DNA of 64,000 nt from Kroppenstedtia eburnea (GTDB lineage Bacteria; Bacillota; Bacilli; Thermoactinomycetales; DSM-45169): positions 2,852,001 through 2,916,000 of the forward strand of contig NZ_CP048103.1 in assembly GCF_013282215.1 (NCBI RefSeq), written 5' to 3'. Both the position numbers and the translations under genes were made by a program. Positions 8,280 to 17,540 of this stretch are shown here, piece by piece. The notes below the pieces were generated by a model, which saw nothing but the letters and a program-made list of their open reading frames with translations, did not search any database and had not been told where the DNA came from. Numbering within the stretch: position 1 is the first letter of the stretch; every line of letters starts with the position of its first letter.

Positions 8280-8391
8280 GGTTGACGGCTCCCTTCGGTA
8301 TCTTTTACCCGGCTTCGCAGGATACAACCGAATATTCTTCCGGACAATTCTGTGTTATTATACCATGGAAATTCAGGTCCCCCAACCGATT

Positions 8392-9213
8392 TCATCCCAC
8401 GCGGTAACCGGCGATGCGAATGACGGTACGCACCTGGGGGTGATCCTGATTCACCCGGTACCCATAGTAAATGTTTCCGTCCACATGCACTTCATGAGGA
8501 ACCAAATAGTCTCCGTGAAGCAGTCTGGAAAAAAGCTCGGCAGCCTCTTCCTCCGTCAGATTCAGTTTCCGGACCAGGTCTTTCTTGATCCAGGAACTCC
8601 CATAACTCTTCCCCTTATTATTCACATCTTTGTACCACTCATAGATCTGAATCAACGCTCCATGAAGATGCCGATCCATATGGGAGAGATTTTGGAATTG
8701 AGCGATGTTCAAAAATTCAAACAGGTTGTAAAACTCGTCGCAGAATGCCTCCAAGTGAGCATCCCGGGAGAGGCTTTCATCTTGGAGACAGAAGAGTTCC
8801 ACCCTCTTTCCCCTGGACCACAACCGGTCCATCAACGGAATCATATCCTGGTCGGCGCTCACGATCACAAAAGTCTCCACTTCCGACACCGTATGAAGCA
8901 CATCCATCGCATCCAGACACAACTGGATATCCGCAGCATTCTTCCGTTCCTCTTCTCCCCGTCCATTCCCGTGCACCTGATGGATATGGACATGTTTCTT
9001 CAAAAGCTGATTCATGGAGATATCAGGGCCCAACTGTTCAAAATCGCCGTACACCCCCATCATCCGGATTTTATGACGACCGTAATGTTCCTGAAGACGC
9101 AAAAACAAGTTGTGTTTCGGATCCGGATGGTCCGGATTCATATGATATTTTTTCAATCCATAATAAACATTTTCCAAATCAATCCAAATGGAGATCGATT
9201 TATCTTTTACCAT
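8392..9213 (-). CDS. NYN-domain (PIN-like) RNase-family protein with C-terminal winged helix
   Basis: A 273-residue protein. Residues 7-165 form the NYN domain (LabA/DUF88): ISIWIDLENVYYG with the first acidic residue, NAADIQLCLDAMD, and TFVIVSADQDMIPLMDRL. These acidic residues are those expected to bind metal in PIN-like nucleases. Residues 185-265 (SSWIKKDLVRKLNLTEEEAAELFSRLL) look like an OST-HTH/winged-helix module. The protein is probably a cytoplasmic RNA-processing or RNA-surveillance nuclease; its substrate is unknown. ATG at 9213 follows GGAGGATT. Confidence 0.85.
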   Translation of the reverse strand: MVKDKSISIWIDLENVYYGLKKYHMNPDHPDPKHNLFLRLQEHYGRHKIRMMGVYGDFEQLGPDISMNQLLKKHVHIHQVHGNGRGEEERKNAADIQLCLDAMDVLHTVSEVETFVIVSADQDMIPLMDRLWSRGKRVELFCLQDESLSRDAHLEAFCDEFYNLFEFLNIAQFQNLSHMDRHLHGALIQIYEWYKDVNNKGKSYGSSWIKKDLVRKLNLTEEEAAELFSRLLHGDYLVPHEVHVDGNIYYGYRVNQDHPQVRTVIRIAGYRVG

Positions 9214-9853
9214 AAATAATCCTCCCGGAACTCGGATACAAGCATATTGATCAGCCGGATTTCAGGTGTAAGAGATCGTGTTCCGCCGGTCGGCAGAGGC
9301 AAAACCATCACGAAGCGACACTCGGGAGACGGATGCTCCCCGCAAACTTCCCCCGGAGGGGATGAACCTCGATCCCGGAGCTTCCCCATACAGTGCACCC
9401 GGGGTGCAAAGGTTGCTTCGCACCCGCCCTGCCGCGCTGTACAAGACTCCCTTCGGATTATCAACAGCTGATCAACCACTCTGACTCAGATGTTTAAAGT
9501 AACCAATTATTATTCTACATCAAAAGGAAAGCCCTTTGGCAACTGTCCCCCCCACAGGACAAGATGATTTCGCGGGAAAAATCCGGGACTTTTTCACGAC
9601 AAACCGGCTTCCAACACAGGAAGCCGGTGTTTTTTACCATCTCTTTTTTCCCGAACTTTCGTCCCTGGACCGATTCCTTCCTGTGAAACCCAAAATCGCG
9701 GCTTGAATTCAACCCTCAACCATAGTAAAATGAAGGAACCGTCAAATATTTGTGTGACCAACAATTAAATTGTCCCACACTAATTGTATAACAACCAACC
9801 AAATCTGTCAACCCTCCATCAACATTCTCCAGGGAACGGGAGGAGTGGATCCC
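9214..9853. other. Gene-poor spacer with an orphan terminator and a palindrome
   Basis: No credible gene is seen in this 640-base stretch. A strong plus-strand hairpin, ACCGGCTTCC/GGAAGCCGGT followed by GTTTTTT (9602-9634), has no gene upstream of it on that strand and may end a small RNA. The perfect odd-centre palindrome ACAATTAAATTGT (9761-9773) lies in the helD promoter region, just upstream of a possible TTGTCC...TATAAC-like promoter. It resembles MarR-type operators. Confidence 0.5.
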
Positions 9854-12200
9854 ATGGACCGAGCCAGACAGGACTTCCGGGAAGAACAGCAGCGGGTGGA
9901 TCAGGTGATCCGGGAAATCGACCGCCGGTTCGCAGTCGATCATTTGCAAGCCACCCGGTCGAAAAAAGAGATGATGAAAATCCGCCGCAATTTTTGGGAG
10001 GATGTCAGGGTGAACTTGGATGATCCCGGTGAAGCGGCGGAAACAGCGATCAGCATCAAACAACAGGCAGAGGTGCTATCAGACCGGGAGCGGCGTCATC
10101 AACAGGCACAAAACCGACTGATGACACTGGAACGGCTCAAAGAATCCCCCTGGTTTGGACGCGTCGATTTCAAGGAAGAGGGAGAGCCGAAAGCTGAGCG
10201 CATCTATATCGGAATCGCCTCCATCCTCGATCCGAAGGGCGAAAATTTCCTCGTCTACGATTGGCGTGCCCCGATTTCCAGCCTGTATTATGACTATCCC
10301 CCGGGATCCGCACAATACAAGACTCCGGTGGGCACCATTTCCGGAACCATGGAGCGGAAGAGACAGTATATCATCCGGAACGGGCGGATCCAAAGCTTGT
10401 TTGACACCGGGGTGACCATCGGGGATGAATTATTGCAGGAAGTGCTGGGCCACCGGACCGACGCACAGATGAAAAGCATTGTGGCCACGATCCAGAAGGA
10501 GCAAAACCGGATCATCCGCAATGAAAGCTCCCGCTTGCTGGTGGTGCAGGGGGCGGCAGGGAGCGGCAAAACATCCGCTGCCTTGCAGCGGGTGGCTTAC
10601 CTTCTCTACCGGCACCGGGAAACCCTGCGTGCGGAACAGATCCTGTTATTTTCCCCCAACCCCATGTTTAACAGCTATGTGTCCACGGTTCTTCCCGAAT
10701 TGGGGGAGGAAAACATGCGACAGACGACGTTTCAGGATCTGTTGCAGACGCGCCTGGGGGACACTTTTCACTTGGAAGATTCCTTCACGCAGATGGAGTA
10801 CACCCTGACGGCGATGGACGAAACGGGATATGCCCCGCGAATGGAGGGCATCCGCTGGAAAGCTTCCCTCGATTTTATGCATCTTTTGGATCAATACCTC
10901 GCCATGCTCGGACGGGAAGGCATGCTCTTCCAAGACGTGAGCTTCAGAGGTGAGGTTCTCATCTCTTCCCGCTCCATTACGGAGCGCTTTTACGCCCTCG
11001 ATCCTGCCCTGCCGCTCCCCAACCGGATCCAGTTGCTTGTGGACGGGTTGCTTTCGGAACTGAAAAAGAAGGAACGTCTGGAGCGGGATAAACCTTGGGT
11101 GGAAGAGGAAGTCCAACTGCTGGATCCGGACACCTACACGCAGGTGTACCGAAAACTTCAACGGGAAAAAAGATTTACGGAAGAGACCTTCGATGATTTC
11201 CACCGTGAGCAGGAGTTGCTCGCCACCTGGGTCCTGCGGCGACACTTCAAGCCCCTTCACAACCATATCCGGCAGTTGCGCTTCATCGACCTCCCCGGAA
11301 TCTACCGCCGACTGTTTGAGCAGCCTGAGCTGATCCTCCGTCTCCACCCCGGGAGCCAACGGCTTCCGCTGTTGGAGACCCTCTGTGCACAGACGGTGGA
11401 GCGATTGGAGCGCCATGAGCTGGCTTATGAGGATGCCATCCCTGTTCTGTACCTGAAGGAACAGATGGAAGGACTGCAGAGGAACACTGCCATCCGCCAT
11501 CTGTTCATCGATGGCACAGGATTGGTCCCCCTTCCAGTTCGCTTTTGTCAAAAAGCTGTTTCCACGCTGTAAAATGACCGTCCTGGGTGATATGAATCAG
11601 GCAATCCACCCTCACACCGCCGAGGACACCGGGCTGGAATCGCTGCCCTCCCTCTACGGGCAGGAGGAGAGCCAAACCTTCACCCTGACCCGCAGCTACC
11701 GCTCCACCCGGCCGATCGTCGAGTTCACGCGCCGGTTGATCCCCGGGGGCGAAGGGATTGAACCCTTCAACCGCCCCGGCGGGAAACCCACCCTGACGGA
11801 GGCAACGGAACCAAAAGAGCTGACGGAAAAGATCGTCGCAGGCATCCGGAAGCTTCAGGCAAAGGGGCACCGGACCATCGCCGTCATCTGCAAAACCGCC
11901 GGCGAAAGCCGCAGAGTGTGGGGGGAGCTCCGGAATCTGCTTCCCATCCGCCTGATTGAAAAAGAGACGGCTTCTTTTGAAACCGGCAGCCTCGTCATCC
12001 CCTCCTATCTCGCCAAAGGGGTGGAGTTTGACGCTGTGATCATCTATGACGCTTCACAATATCAAAGGGAAAGTGAACGAAAACTGTTCTACACCGCCTG
12101 CACCCGGGCCATGCATGAACTTCATCTGTACACAACTGGGAAAGGAAGCCCCCTGCTTTCCGGGATTTCGCCCGACTTGTTGCAACCATGCGACCGCTGA
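9854..12200 (+). pseudogene. helD: HelD-like RNA polymerase recycling helicase, frameshifted
   Basis: UvrD-family ATPase of the HelD type, which removes stalled RNA polymerase from DNA in Gram-positive bacteria. The N-terminal coiled coil (first about 80 codons), YIGIASILD, the VYDWRAPISSLYYDY signature and Walker A QGAAGSGKTSAALQR are intact. At about 11513 the frame shifts: IRHLFID is followed out of frame by AQDWSPFQFAF. The expected GAT-GAR-GCA-CAG of the DEAQD Walker B has become GAT-G-GCA-CAG, a two-base deletion. The remaining 229 codons carry GDMNQAIHPH, LTRSYRSTRPI, VKGVEFDAVI-like and YTACTRAM motifs and are otherwise undamaged, so the lesion is recent or a sequencing error. Start ATG at 9854 with GGGAGGAG upstream. 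Confidence 0.85.
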
Positions 12201-12275
12201 TTCCCGGATGAAGTGCATTCCAGGACGGTCCTCGGATGGACCCGTTTCCAGGAATCCGGCGGTTCAATAAACAAG

Positions 12276-12325
12276 AGCCCCAAACCGATTGCCAGGGCCC
12301 CCCGGCAACAGTTTGGGGCTTTTTC
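12276..12325 (+). terminator. Terminator downstream of helD
   Basis: AGCCCCAAAC (12276-12285) pairs with GTTTGGGGCT (12311-12320), with a smaller inner GCC/GGC stem, followed by TTTTT. Confidence 0.85.
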
Positions 12326-12344
12326 CCACATTATTGGCTGCCAG

Positions 12345-12455
12345 GATGTGGCTGATAAAACCATAGCTGGGGCCGGGCCGGTCGGGATGGCGTTTCACAT
12401 TGCGTTCCGTTGTTCTTGCCCCCCTCTCCGATGTTTTCACCACGCTTCCAGGGCG
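12345..12455 (+). repeat. Degenerate MITE copy
   Basis: Contains GGTCGGGATGGCGTTTCACA and CGTTCCGTTGTTCTT of the repeat core and ends with TTTTCACCACGCTTC, the type 2 right end. The second half of the core is deleted. The rest of the 12201-12521 spacer holds only the helD terminator. Confidence 0.65.
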
Positions 12456-12521
12456 TGGCTTGCTTTGAAGCCACCGGGGGGGTACCCTCTTTCCTTCAAC
12501 ACTCTTGAAGGACCAGACACC

Positions 12522-13610
12522 CTAATCACACGGCATCGCTCCCGTGTAGACCGACTGGGGGCGAATGATTCGGTTATGGGTCATCTGTTCCAGGATATGG
12601 GCACACCAGCCTGCGGTCCGGCTCAGGGTGAAGGTGGGGGTGTACAGTTCCTTCGGGAGGCCGACGGCGCGGAGGACAGCGGCGGCATAGAACTCCACAT
12701 TGGTGTGGAGACGACGACCCGGCTTGTATTCCTCCAGCAGGCGAAGAGCTGTCCGTTCCACTTCAACGGCCAGATGAAACCAGGGATCCTCGCCGGAGAG
12801 CCCCTCCGACACTTTCCTGAGGGCCTCGGCCCGGGGATCTTGGGTCTTGTACACCCGATGACCAAAGCCCATCAGGCGCTCTCCCGCCTCCAGCCGCCTC
12901 CGGATCCAGGGCTCCGCCTCCTCGACGGATCCCACTGCCTCCAGCATCCCCTCCACTTCCGAGGGTGCCCCGCCGTGAAGGGGACCCTTCAATGCCCCGA
13001 TGGCCGCCGTCAATGCGGAAAACAGATCGGAACCGGTGGAGGCGACCACTCTGCCGGCAAAGGTGGAAGCATTCATCCCGTGCTCGGCAGTCAAAATCAG
13101 ATAGGCTTCCAGCGCCCGGATCTGGGCAGGTGAGGCCTCCCTCCCCTGAAGCAGATACAGGTAATGGGCGGTGTGGGACAGATCCCTTCGGATTTTCGGC
13201 ATCCGGCTCCCGCGGAGCAAATGATACCGGCAGGCGATGAGCGTCGGGATTTTGGCCAGAACCGAAACCGCCCGCTCCCGGGTCGGGGTCTCCTCCGCTG
13301 TCGCCAGGGAGGAGACCGCCGTTTGGAGCACACTCATCAGGTCCATCTTCCGGGGCAGGCGTTCCAACATCTCCGTCACCTGGACCGGCAGTTCCCGTTG
13401 GGAGGCGAGGAGATCCCGGAAGCATTGTTCCTCCTCTTTCCCGGGAAGGTGTCCGTACCACAGGAGATACACCACCGCTTCAAAAGTTTGGGAAACCGCC
13501 AGTTCCTTCGCCCAATGCCCCCGGTAAACCAGATGCCCCTTCTCGCCATCCACCAGGGACAACTCTGTCTCCGTGACTGCGATTCCTTCCAATCCGGGTA
13601 CCACTTTCAT
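12522..13610 (-). CDS. citA: Citrate synthase, CitA type
   Basis: A 362-residue citrate synthase, which condenses acetyl-CoA with oxaloacetate at entry to the TCA cycle. EHGMNAST, GPLHGGAPSEV, MGFGHRVYK and TAGWCAHILEQ are the active-site blocks. The usual catalytic Asp block NVDFYSG reads NVEFYAAAV, a Glu-containing version that I recall from Bacillus CitA, the minor synthase. The divergent LysR gene at 13727 completes the citA-citR arrangement. ATG at 13610 has a GAGAGGAA-like site upstream. Confidence 0.9.
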   Translation of the reverse strand: MKVVPGLEGIAVTETELSLVDGEKGHLVYRGHWAKELAVSQTFEAVVYLLWYGHLPGKEEEQCFRDLLASQRELPVQVTEMLERLPRKMDLMSVLQTAVSSLATAEETPTRERAVSVLAKIPTLIACRYHLLRGSRMPKIRRDLSHTAHYLYLLQGREASPAQIRALEAYLILTAEHGMNASTFAGRVVASTGSDLFSALTAAIGALKGPLHGGAPSEVEGMLEAVGSVEEAEPWIRRRLEAGERLMGFGHRVYKTQDPRAEALRKVSEGLSGEDPWFHLAVEVERTALRLLEEYKPGRRLHTNVEFYAAAVLRAVGLPKELYTPTFTLSRTAGWCAHILEQMTHNRIIRPQSVYTGAMPCD

Positions 13611-13726
13611 CTTCCTCTCCCCTTTCTTTTAACCGTAAATTTATCGTACTCCACCCCTGACGAAAAATCTAATTTATGATTATAATAGAGCTGATAATAG
13701 TAATTTATCGATAGGAGAGGATCACT
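13611..13726. promoter_or_regulatory. Divergent citA/citR promoter region
   Basis: A conspicuously A+T-rich 116-base gap between two divergent genes. It contains ATTTATGATTATAATAG, a -10-like TATAAT reading toward citR. Repeats of TAATTTAT around 13670-13710 could form LysR T-N11-A half sites. Confidence 0.5.
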
Positions 13727-14620
13727 TTGAATCTGTCCCAAATCCTCACCTTTCTTGAAGTGGCCAAACAGAACAGCTTCCGCAAAGCAGCCCGGGAGCT
13801 GACCTTGACCCAGCCGGCCGTCAGCGCCCAGATCCGATCCCTGGAGGAAGAGCTGGGCGCCCCCTTGTTCCTGCGGCAACGGGTTCGCCTCACTTCCGGC
13901 GGCAAAGCTTTCCTCCCCTACGCGCGCCAGGTGGCCGCCCTGTTGGAAGAAGGGAAACAGGCTGTTCAGGACACGGAAGAACTGCTGCGGGGAAAATTGA
14001 CCATCGGCGCCACTTCGGGGGCCGCCATCACCATCCTCCCCCGCCTCCTCACCTACTTTCGGGACATCCGCCCCCAGCTCCGGGTCACGGTCCACACCCT
14101 GTCCGGGGATCAGGTGGTGCAAGGAGTATTGGAAGGACGATTGGATGCGGGGATCAATTATCTGGACCAACCCCTGGATCACCTGCAAAATCAGGTCCTC
14201 TTTTATGACACTCTCACTCTGATCGCACCCCTGGATCACCCCGCCGCCCGGGAGCCTTACTTTCGATTGGAAAATCTGAAGGAGACCCCTTTGATCTCCC
14301 TCGTCCCGGAAGCGACGGAACGAAAATTGATGGATCAGATCCTGTGGGAAAAAGGGATCCGGACAGAATCCTCCATCGAACTGACCAGTCTGGAAGAAGT
14401 GAAGCGGATGGTCCGTGAAGGATTGGGTCTCGCCCTGATTCCCCGCCTCTGCCTCGACCCGGTGACTGACAGCGCACTCCGGCAACTCCGGGTCCCGGGC
14501 CTGAAAAACCAGCTCCCTGTCGTCCTCCTCTACCCCAAGGAACGATATCACTCTTCCGCCCTCCGCCGACTGTTGAACGACATCCGGGGCATCTACACCC
14601 CGGAAGAGGAATGGTCATGA
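13727..14620 (+). CDS. citR: LysR-family regulator of citA
   Basis: A 297-residue LysR protein. The winged helix (residues 1-60) reads FLEVAKQNSFRKAARELTLT followed by QPAVSAQIRSLEEELG. The effector domain follows from about residue 88 (GKLTIGATSGAAITILPRLL). It starts at TTG 13727 with AGGAGAGG nine bases upstream. Divergence from citA is the CitR arrangement of Bacillus, in which CitR represses citA and itself. Confidence 0.88.
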   Translation: MNLSQILTFLEVAKQNSFRKAARELTLTQPAVSAQIRSLEEELGAPLFLRQRVRLTSGGKAFLPYARQVAALLEEGKQAVQDTEELLRGKLTIGATSGAAITILPRLLTYFRDIRPQLRVTVHTLSGDQVVQGVLEGRLDAGINYLDQPLDHLQNQVLFYDTLTLIAPLDHPAAREPYFRLENLKETPLISLVPEATERKLMDQILWEKGIRTESSIELTSLEEVKRMVREGLGLALIPRLCLDPVTDSALRQLRVPGLKNQLPVVLLYPKERYHSSALRRLLNDIRGIYTPEEEWS

Positions 14621-14630
14621 CAAACCCTGC

Positions 14631-14652
14631 CCCTGCCGGGGCTGTTTTTGAT
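14631..14652 (+). terminator. Terminator of citR
   Basis: Short stem GCCCC-TGCC-GGGGC followed by TGTTTTTG. Confidence 0.7.
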
Positions 14653-14698
14653 TTTGGACGCCGCTGAGTTCCGATTGCGCCATTTTCCTCATGGACAG

Positions 14699-14711
14699 AC
14701 CGACGGTCGGT
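14699..14711. promoter_or_regulatory. Palindrome upstream of the small zinc-ribbon gene
   Basis: ACCGACGGTCGGT is a perfect odd-centre palindrome. It lies about 80 bases before the ATG at 14793, in a spacer with no other gene, and is of the kind bound by TetR-family dimers. Confidence 0.4.
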
Positions 14712-14792
14712 TTGTATATGACCCCATAAGCAACATGAATATCCTCACCTTTCCTGGAAATACTGGGAGCAGAAAGTCAGGGGGGGATCTTC

Positions 14793-14930
14793 ATGGAGTA
14801 CACCTGTGACCACTGTGAACACCCAACCGCAAGCATCCACCCTGTAACCCTGTACAAAACCGAAGGGGAACAGGATGAGCTTCTGTGTGACGAATGTTAT
14901 GCGGAGTGGCTGGAATCGACCAAAGGTTGA
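14793..14930 (+). CDS. Small zinc-ribbon-like protein (45 residues)
   Basis: A short gene of 45 residues. It contains two Cys pairs, CDHC near residue 5 and CDEC near residue 32, and an acidic middle, consistent with one bound zinc. The ATG at 14793 is preceded by an AGGGGGGA ribosome site and the stop is followed within 20 bases by a strong terminator, so it is a self-contained transcription unit. Function unknown; such proteins often act as protein-binding adaptors. Confidence 0.75.
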   Translation: MEYTCDHCEHPTASIHPVTLYKTEGEQDELLCDECYAEWLESTKG

Positions 14931-14950
14931 AAAAGAGATGGCCGCCGCTC

Positions 14951-14992
14951 ACAAAAGAGAGGACCCGGAATCCGGGATCCTCTCTTTTGTTC
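14951..14992 (+). terminator. Terminator of the zinc-ribbon gene
   Basis: Long stem ACAAAAGAGAGGA / TCCTCTCTTTTGT with an inner CCCGG/CCGGG stem. Confidence 0.85.
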
Positions 14993-15064
14993 TGAAGAGG
15001 TTGTTCATGGGCCGCCACTTCAAAGGATTTCACTCCGTCCGGATCGAATCTGCGATCCAAGACA

Positions 15065-15091
15065 ACAAAAAAAGACCCCGTTTCTGGAGTC
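15065..15091 (-). terminator. Terminator of ylaN
   Basis: On the minus strand GACTCC-AGAAAC-GGGGTC is followed by TTTTTTTG, about 25 bases after the ylaN stop. Confidence 0.8.
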
Positions 15092-15117
15092 TCGGTTGAT
15101 ATATCAGTAGACACCGA

Positions 15118-15414
15118 TCAGCCCTGCTGTTGGTTCGGGGAGGGAAGTACCGTCGAATAGAGGTGGGCCAATTTCTGTTCCAGTTCGCTGATGATACTCC
15201 TGCCCTGCTCCCGCGTGATCAAACCCGCCCGTACCGCGAAATCGATTTCGCGGGAAAGTCCGAACATTTGGGTGTCCAGTACTTCCTCATACAGAGGACA
15301 CTTGGGCGCGGTCAGATTATCCAACTGAACCGCAATCAGATGTTCAATTTTCTTCGCATCTTCCCTGAGCAACTGTTCGGCGCGCTGGGCCAGATCGGTT
15401 TGAGTCGGTGTCAT
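15118..15414 (-). CDS. ylaN: YlaN family protein
   Basis: A 98-residue protein carrying the family's diagnostic stretch [20 protein letters not shown] followed by FAVRAGLI. YlaN is a small helical Bacillota protein that binds ferrous iron and interacts with Fur, linking it to iron homeostasis. The ATG at 15414 has GGGGGT ten bases upstream; the longer frame from 15462 lacks a better site. Single gene. Confidence 0.92.
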   Translation of the reverse strand: MTPTQTDLAQRAEQLLREDAKKIEHLIAVQLDNLTAPKCPLYEEVLDTQMFGLSREIDFAVRAGLITREQGRSIISELEQKLAHLYSTVLPSPNQQQG

Positions 15415-15508
15415 CACGGTATACCCCCCATTCAACCGTTCGGTTCCCAAACGGTTCCACATGCGCTCAAAATCAGTGTATCATGACACCGACTGATTTG
15501 CAATTTCC

Positions 15509-16417
15509 TCAAAAGATGCTGAGATTCAATTCCCTGGATAACCCCTTCAGCAGACGCACTCCACCCACGCTGTTCCCTTTTTCATCCAAGGCCGGTCCAA
15601 AAACCCCGATCCCCATCCGCTCCGGAACAGAGGCCAAAATTCCACCGGAGACACCGCTCTTGGCCGGAATCCCGGCGAGGATGGCAAACTCACCGGAGGC
15701 GTTATACATTCCGCAGGTGACCATAAATGTTTTTACCAACCGGGCCAGCTCCCGGGGAATCACCTGCTCCCCCGCGTCGTTTTGACCGAGCCGGGCCAGA
15801 CACAATCCCATCTGGGCCAGATCGTCACAGTTGATCGCGATGGAACACTGCTGGAAGTAAAGTTCCAAGGTGGCTTCCACATCTTCGATCATACCGAATT
15901 CCTTCAGGAAATAAGCCATGGACCGGTTGCGGAATCCAGTGGCCCTCTCCGAATAATAGACCGCATGGTCCAACTCAATCTTCGGGTTTTCCGCCATCCG
16001 TCGGACCAAAGACAAAACTCTGCCCACCCTTTCCTCCACCGTCGATCCCTTGATCAATGAACTGACCACCAATGCACCGGCGTTGATCATCGGATTGAGG
16101 GGTTTTCCCGGTGCCTGTTCCAACTTATAAATGGAGTTGAAGGGATCTCCCGTCGGCTCCATCCCCACCCTCTCAAACACCGCTTCCCCTCCCCGGTCCA
16201 TCAGGGCCAGAATCAAGGTGATCACTTTGGAAATGCTCTGCATGGTGAATCTCTCGGGGCAGTCCCCGGCGGAATAAACCTCTCCGTCACAGGTTCGCAC
16301 AGAGATTCCCAGCGCGGTGGGATCCTGCTCCGACAATTGCGGGATATAATCCGCAAGCTTTCCCTCCCCGACCGAGGGTCTGTGTTGATTCACCAGCTCC
16401 TCCAAAAAAGCCTTCAT
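15509..16417 (-). CDS. glsA: Glutaminase A
   Basis: A 302-residue serine-dependent glutaminase, converting glutamine to glutamate and ammonia. The beta-lactamase-like active site is seen as FTMQSISKVITL (Ser and Lys of SxxK), NPMINAGALV, the Tyr region VYYSERATGFRN, and AKSGVSGGILA near the C-terminus. Length matches the family (about 305-310). The ATG at 16417 has GGCGGAGAG upstream; the frame extends eight codons further without a better ribosome site. Confidence 0.93.
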   Translation of the reverse strand: MKAFLEELVNQHRPSVGEGKLADYIPQLSEQDPTALGISVRTCDGEVYSAGDCPERFTMQSISKVITLILALMDRGGEAVFERVGMEPTGDPFNSIYKLEQAPGKPLNPMINAGALVVSSLIKGSTVEERVGRVLSLVRRMAENPKIELDHAVYYSERATGFRNRSMAYFLKEFGMIEDVEATLELYFQQCSIAINCDDLAQMGLCLARLGQNDAGEQVIPRELARLVKTFMVTCGMYNASGEFAILAGIPAKSGVSGGILASVPERMGIGVFGPALDEKGNSVGGVRLLKGLSRELNLSIF

Positions 16418-16514
16418 GCTCTCTCCGCCTTTCTTCATCACTCTTTATTTTGCACCGGCGCAGACTCCTGTATAATGAAGAGGATCGATGATCAACAAAA
16501 CAGGAGCGTTTACT

Positions 16515-16880
16515 ATGAATGAAATCATCCAGATCCAGGGGAATGTGAAGTATCAGATCCATGTGGATCCTTCCCTGTGGATTTTTGACGACCGTCGATT
16601 TGAGATGTCTGAGCGATTCCCCGGGGTGGACGGTCTCGGCATGGAGTTCGGCCCCTTCCTGAAAAACGCCGAACCGGCGGAAGACGCCACCAGGCTGGTG
16701 ATTCACCAGCGGGGAGGCGGGCGGGTGATACTGCCCCTGGAACAAGTGTACACATCTGTACTTCAGTTCGCCCGGGCCGGCAAACCCATCCGCCCCGACG
16801 GCCCCGCCCTCCTCTACCTGGCTGACGGCAGCAACCGGAACCGGCCTGTCGACTCGATTGAAAAGATGGAAGTGGTGTGA
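16515..16880 (+). CDS. Conserved Bacillota hypothetical protein (sometimes labelled peptidyl-prolyl isomerase)
   Basis: A 121-residue soluble protein. It has the pattern NVKYQIHVDPSLWIFDDRRF, then FGPFLKNAEPAEDATRLVI, then GPALLYLADGSNRNRPVDSI. I recall the same order of motifs in Bacillus and Geobacillus proteins that carry an unsupported isomerase label; no FKBP or cyclophilin fold is evident. The ATG at 16515 follows CAGGAGCG. It is divergent from glsA and ends at a strong terminator. Confidence 0.65.
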   Translation: MNEIIQIQGNVKYQIHVDPSLWIFDDRRFEMSERFPGVDGLGMEFGPFLKNAEPAEDATRLVIHQRGGGRVILPLEQVYTSVLQFARAGKPIRPDGPALLYLADGSNRNRPVDSIEKMEVV

Positions 16881-16905
16881 ACACCTCAGTTTCCCCAGGA
16901 CCAAA

Positions 16906-16951
16906 GAACCCGGCTCTCCGAGCTTCATCGGCGAGCCGGGTTCACTTTTTC
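16906..16951 (+). terminator. Terminator downstream of 16515-16880
   Basis: GAACCCGGCTC (16906-16916) pairs with GAGCCGGGTTC (16933-16943), followed by ACTTTTTC. Confidence 0.88.
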
Positions 16952-17021
16952 TTCAACAGGGCCGTTTTCCACGGGGAACCCATCCCTCCTGCCGGGAGTC
17001 GGCCCATGTTTTTTCCCAAGA

Positions 17022-17504
17022 TCACGGTAACGGGATGATGGCAAAGGTTGCAGTGGCATGAACGATTCGTTTTCCCCGTTCATTTTCCACCTTGCAGTCG
17101 GCGAATGCCAGAGTCTGTCCGAGGCGGATCAAGCGGGCTTCGGAGATCAATTCCTGTCCGATGCCCGCCTCCAGATAGTTCACCTTCATCTCCACCGTCA
17201 CCGCAGCCTTCCCTTCCGGAAGGCTTTTGTTGATCAAGGAACCCATGGTGGAATCGACCAAGGTGGCGGTGATTCCGCCATGAACGATTCCGCCCCGGTT
17301 CTTCATATAGGGAGTGATCGGGATGCGAAAACGATAGGTCCCTTCCTCTGTAAATTCTCCGGCCAGACCGAGAAATCCGGAGGGATAGGCACTTCCCCGC
17401 TCCCGTTTTTGTCTGACGGCTTGGACGGCCAGCCGCAAAATCTCTTGCTCCTCCTGCGTTCCCGTCTCTGTAATCTCTTTCAAGGCTTGGAACAGTTCCG
17501 ACAT
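17022..17504 (-). CDS. PaaI-type hotdog thioesterase
   Basis: A 160-residue hotdog-fold protein with the PaaI/YbgC-type active-site block GGIVHGGITATLVDSTMG (residues about 85-105), where the conserved Asp sits at the base of the hotdog helix. Probably hydrolyses acyl-CoA or aryl-CoA thioesters. An N-terminal helical extension of about 60 residues precedes the fold. A very similar paralogue is at 25037-25513. ATG at 17504 has AGGAGG six bases upstream. Confidence 0.85.
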   Translation of the reverse strand: MSELFQALKEITETGTQEEQEILRLAVQAVRQKRERGSAYPSGFLGLAGEFTEEGTYRFRIPITPYMKNRGGIVHGGITATLVDSTMGSLINKSLPEGKAAVTVEMKVNYLEAGIGQELISEARLIRLGQTLAFADCKVENERGKRIVHATATFAIIPLP

Positions 17505-17540
17505 GGAGGCCTCCTGTTTTGCTTCGTTCGGGAAACCCGG

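Noticed and set aside
9207-9479. A 90-codon frame upstream of the NYN gene
   Set aside because: Overlaps the NYN ribosome site, has no ribosome site of its own and no recognisable protein features.
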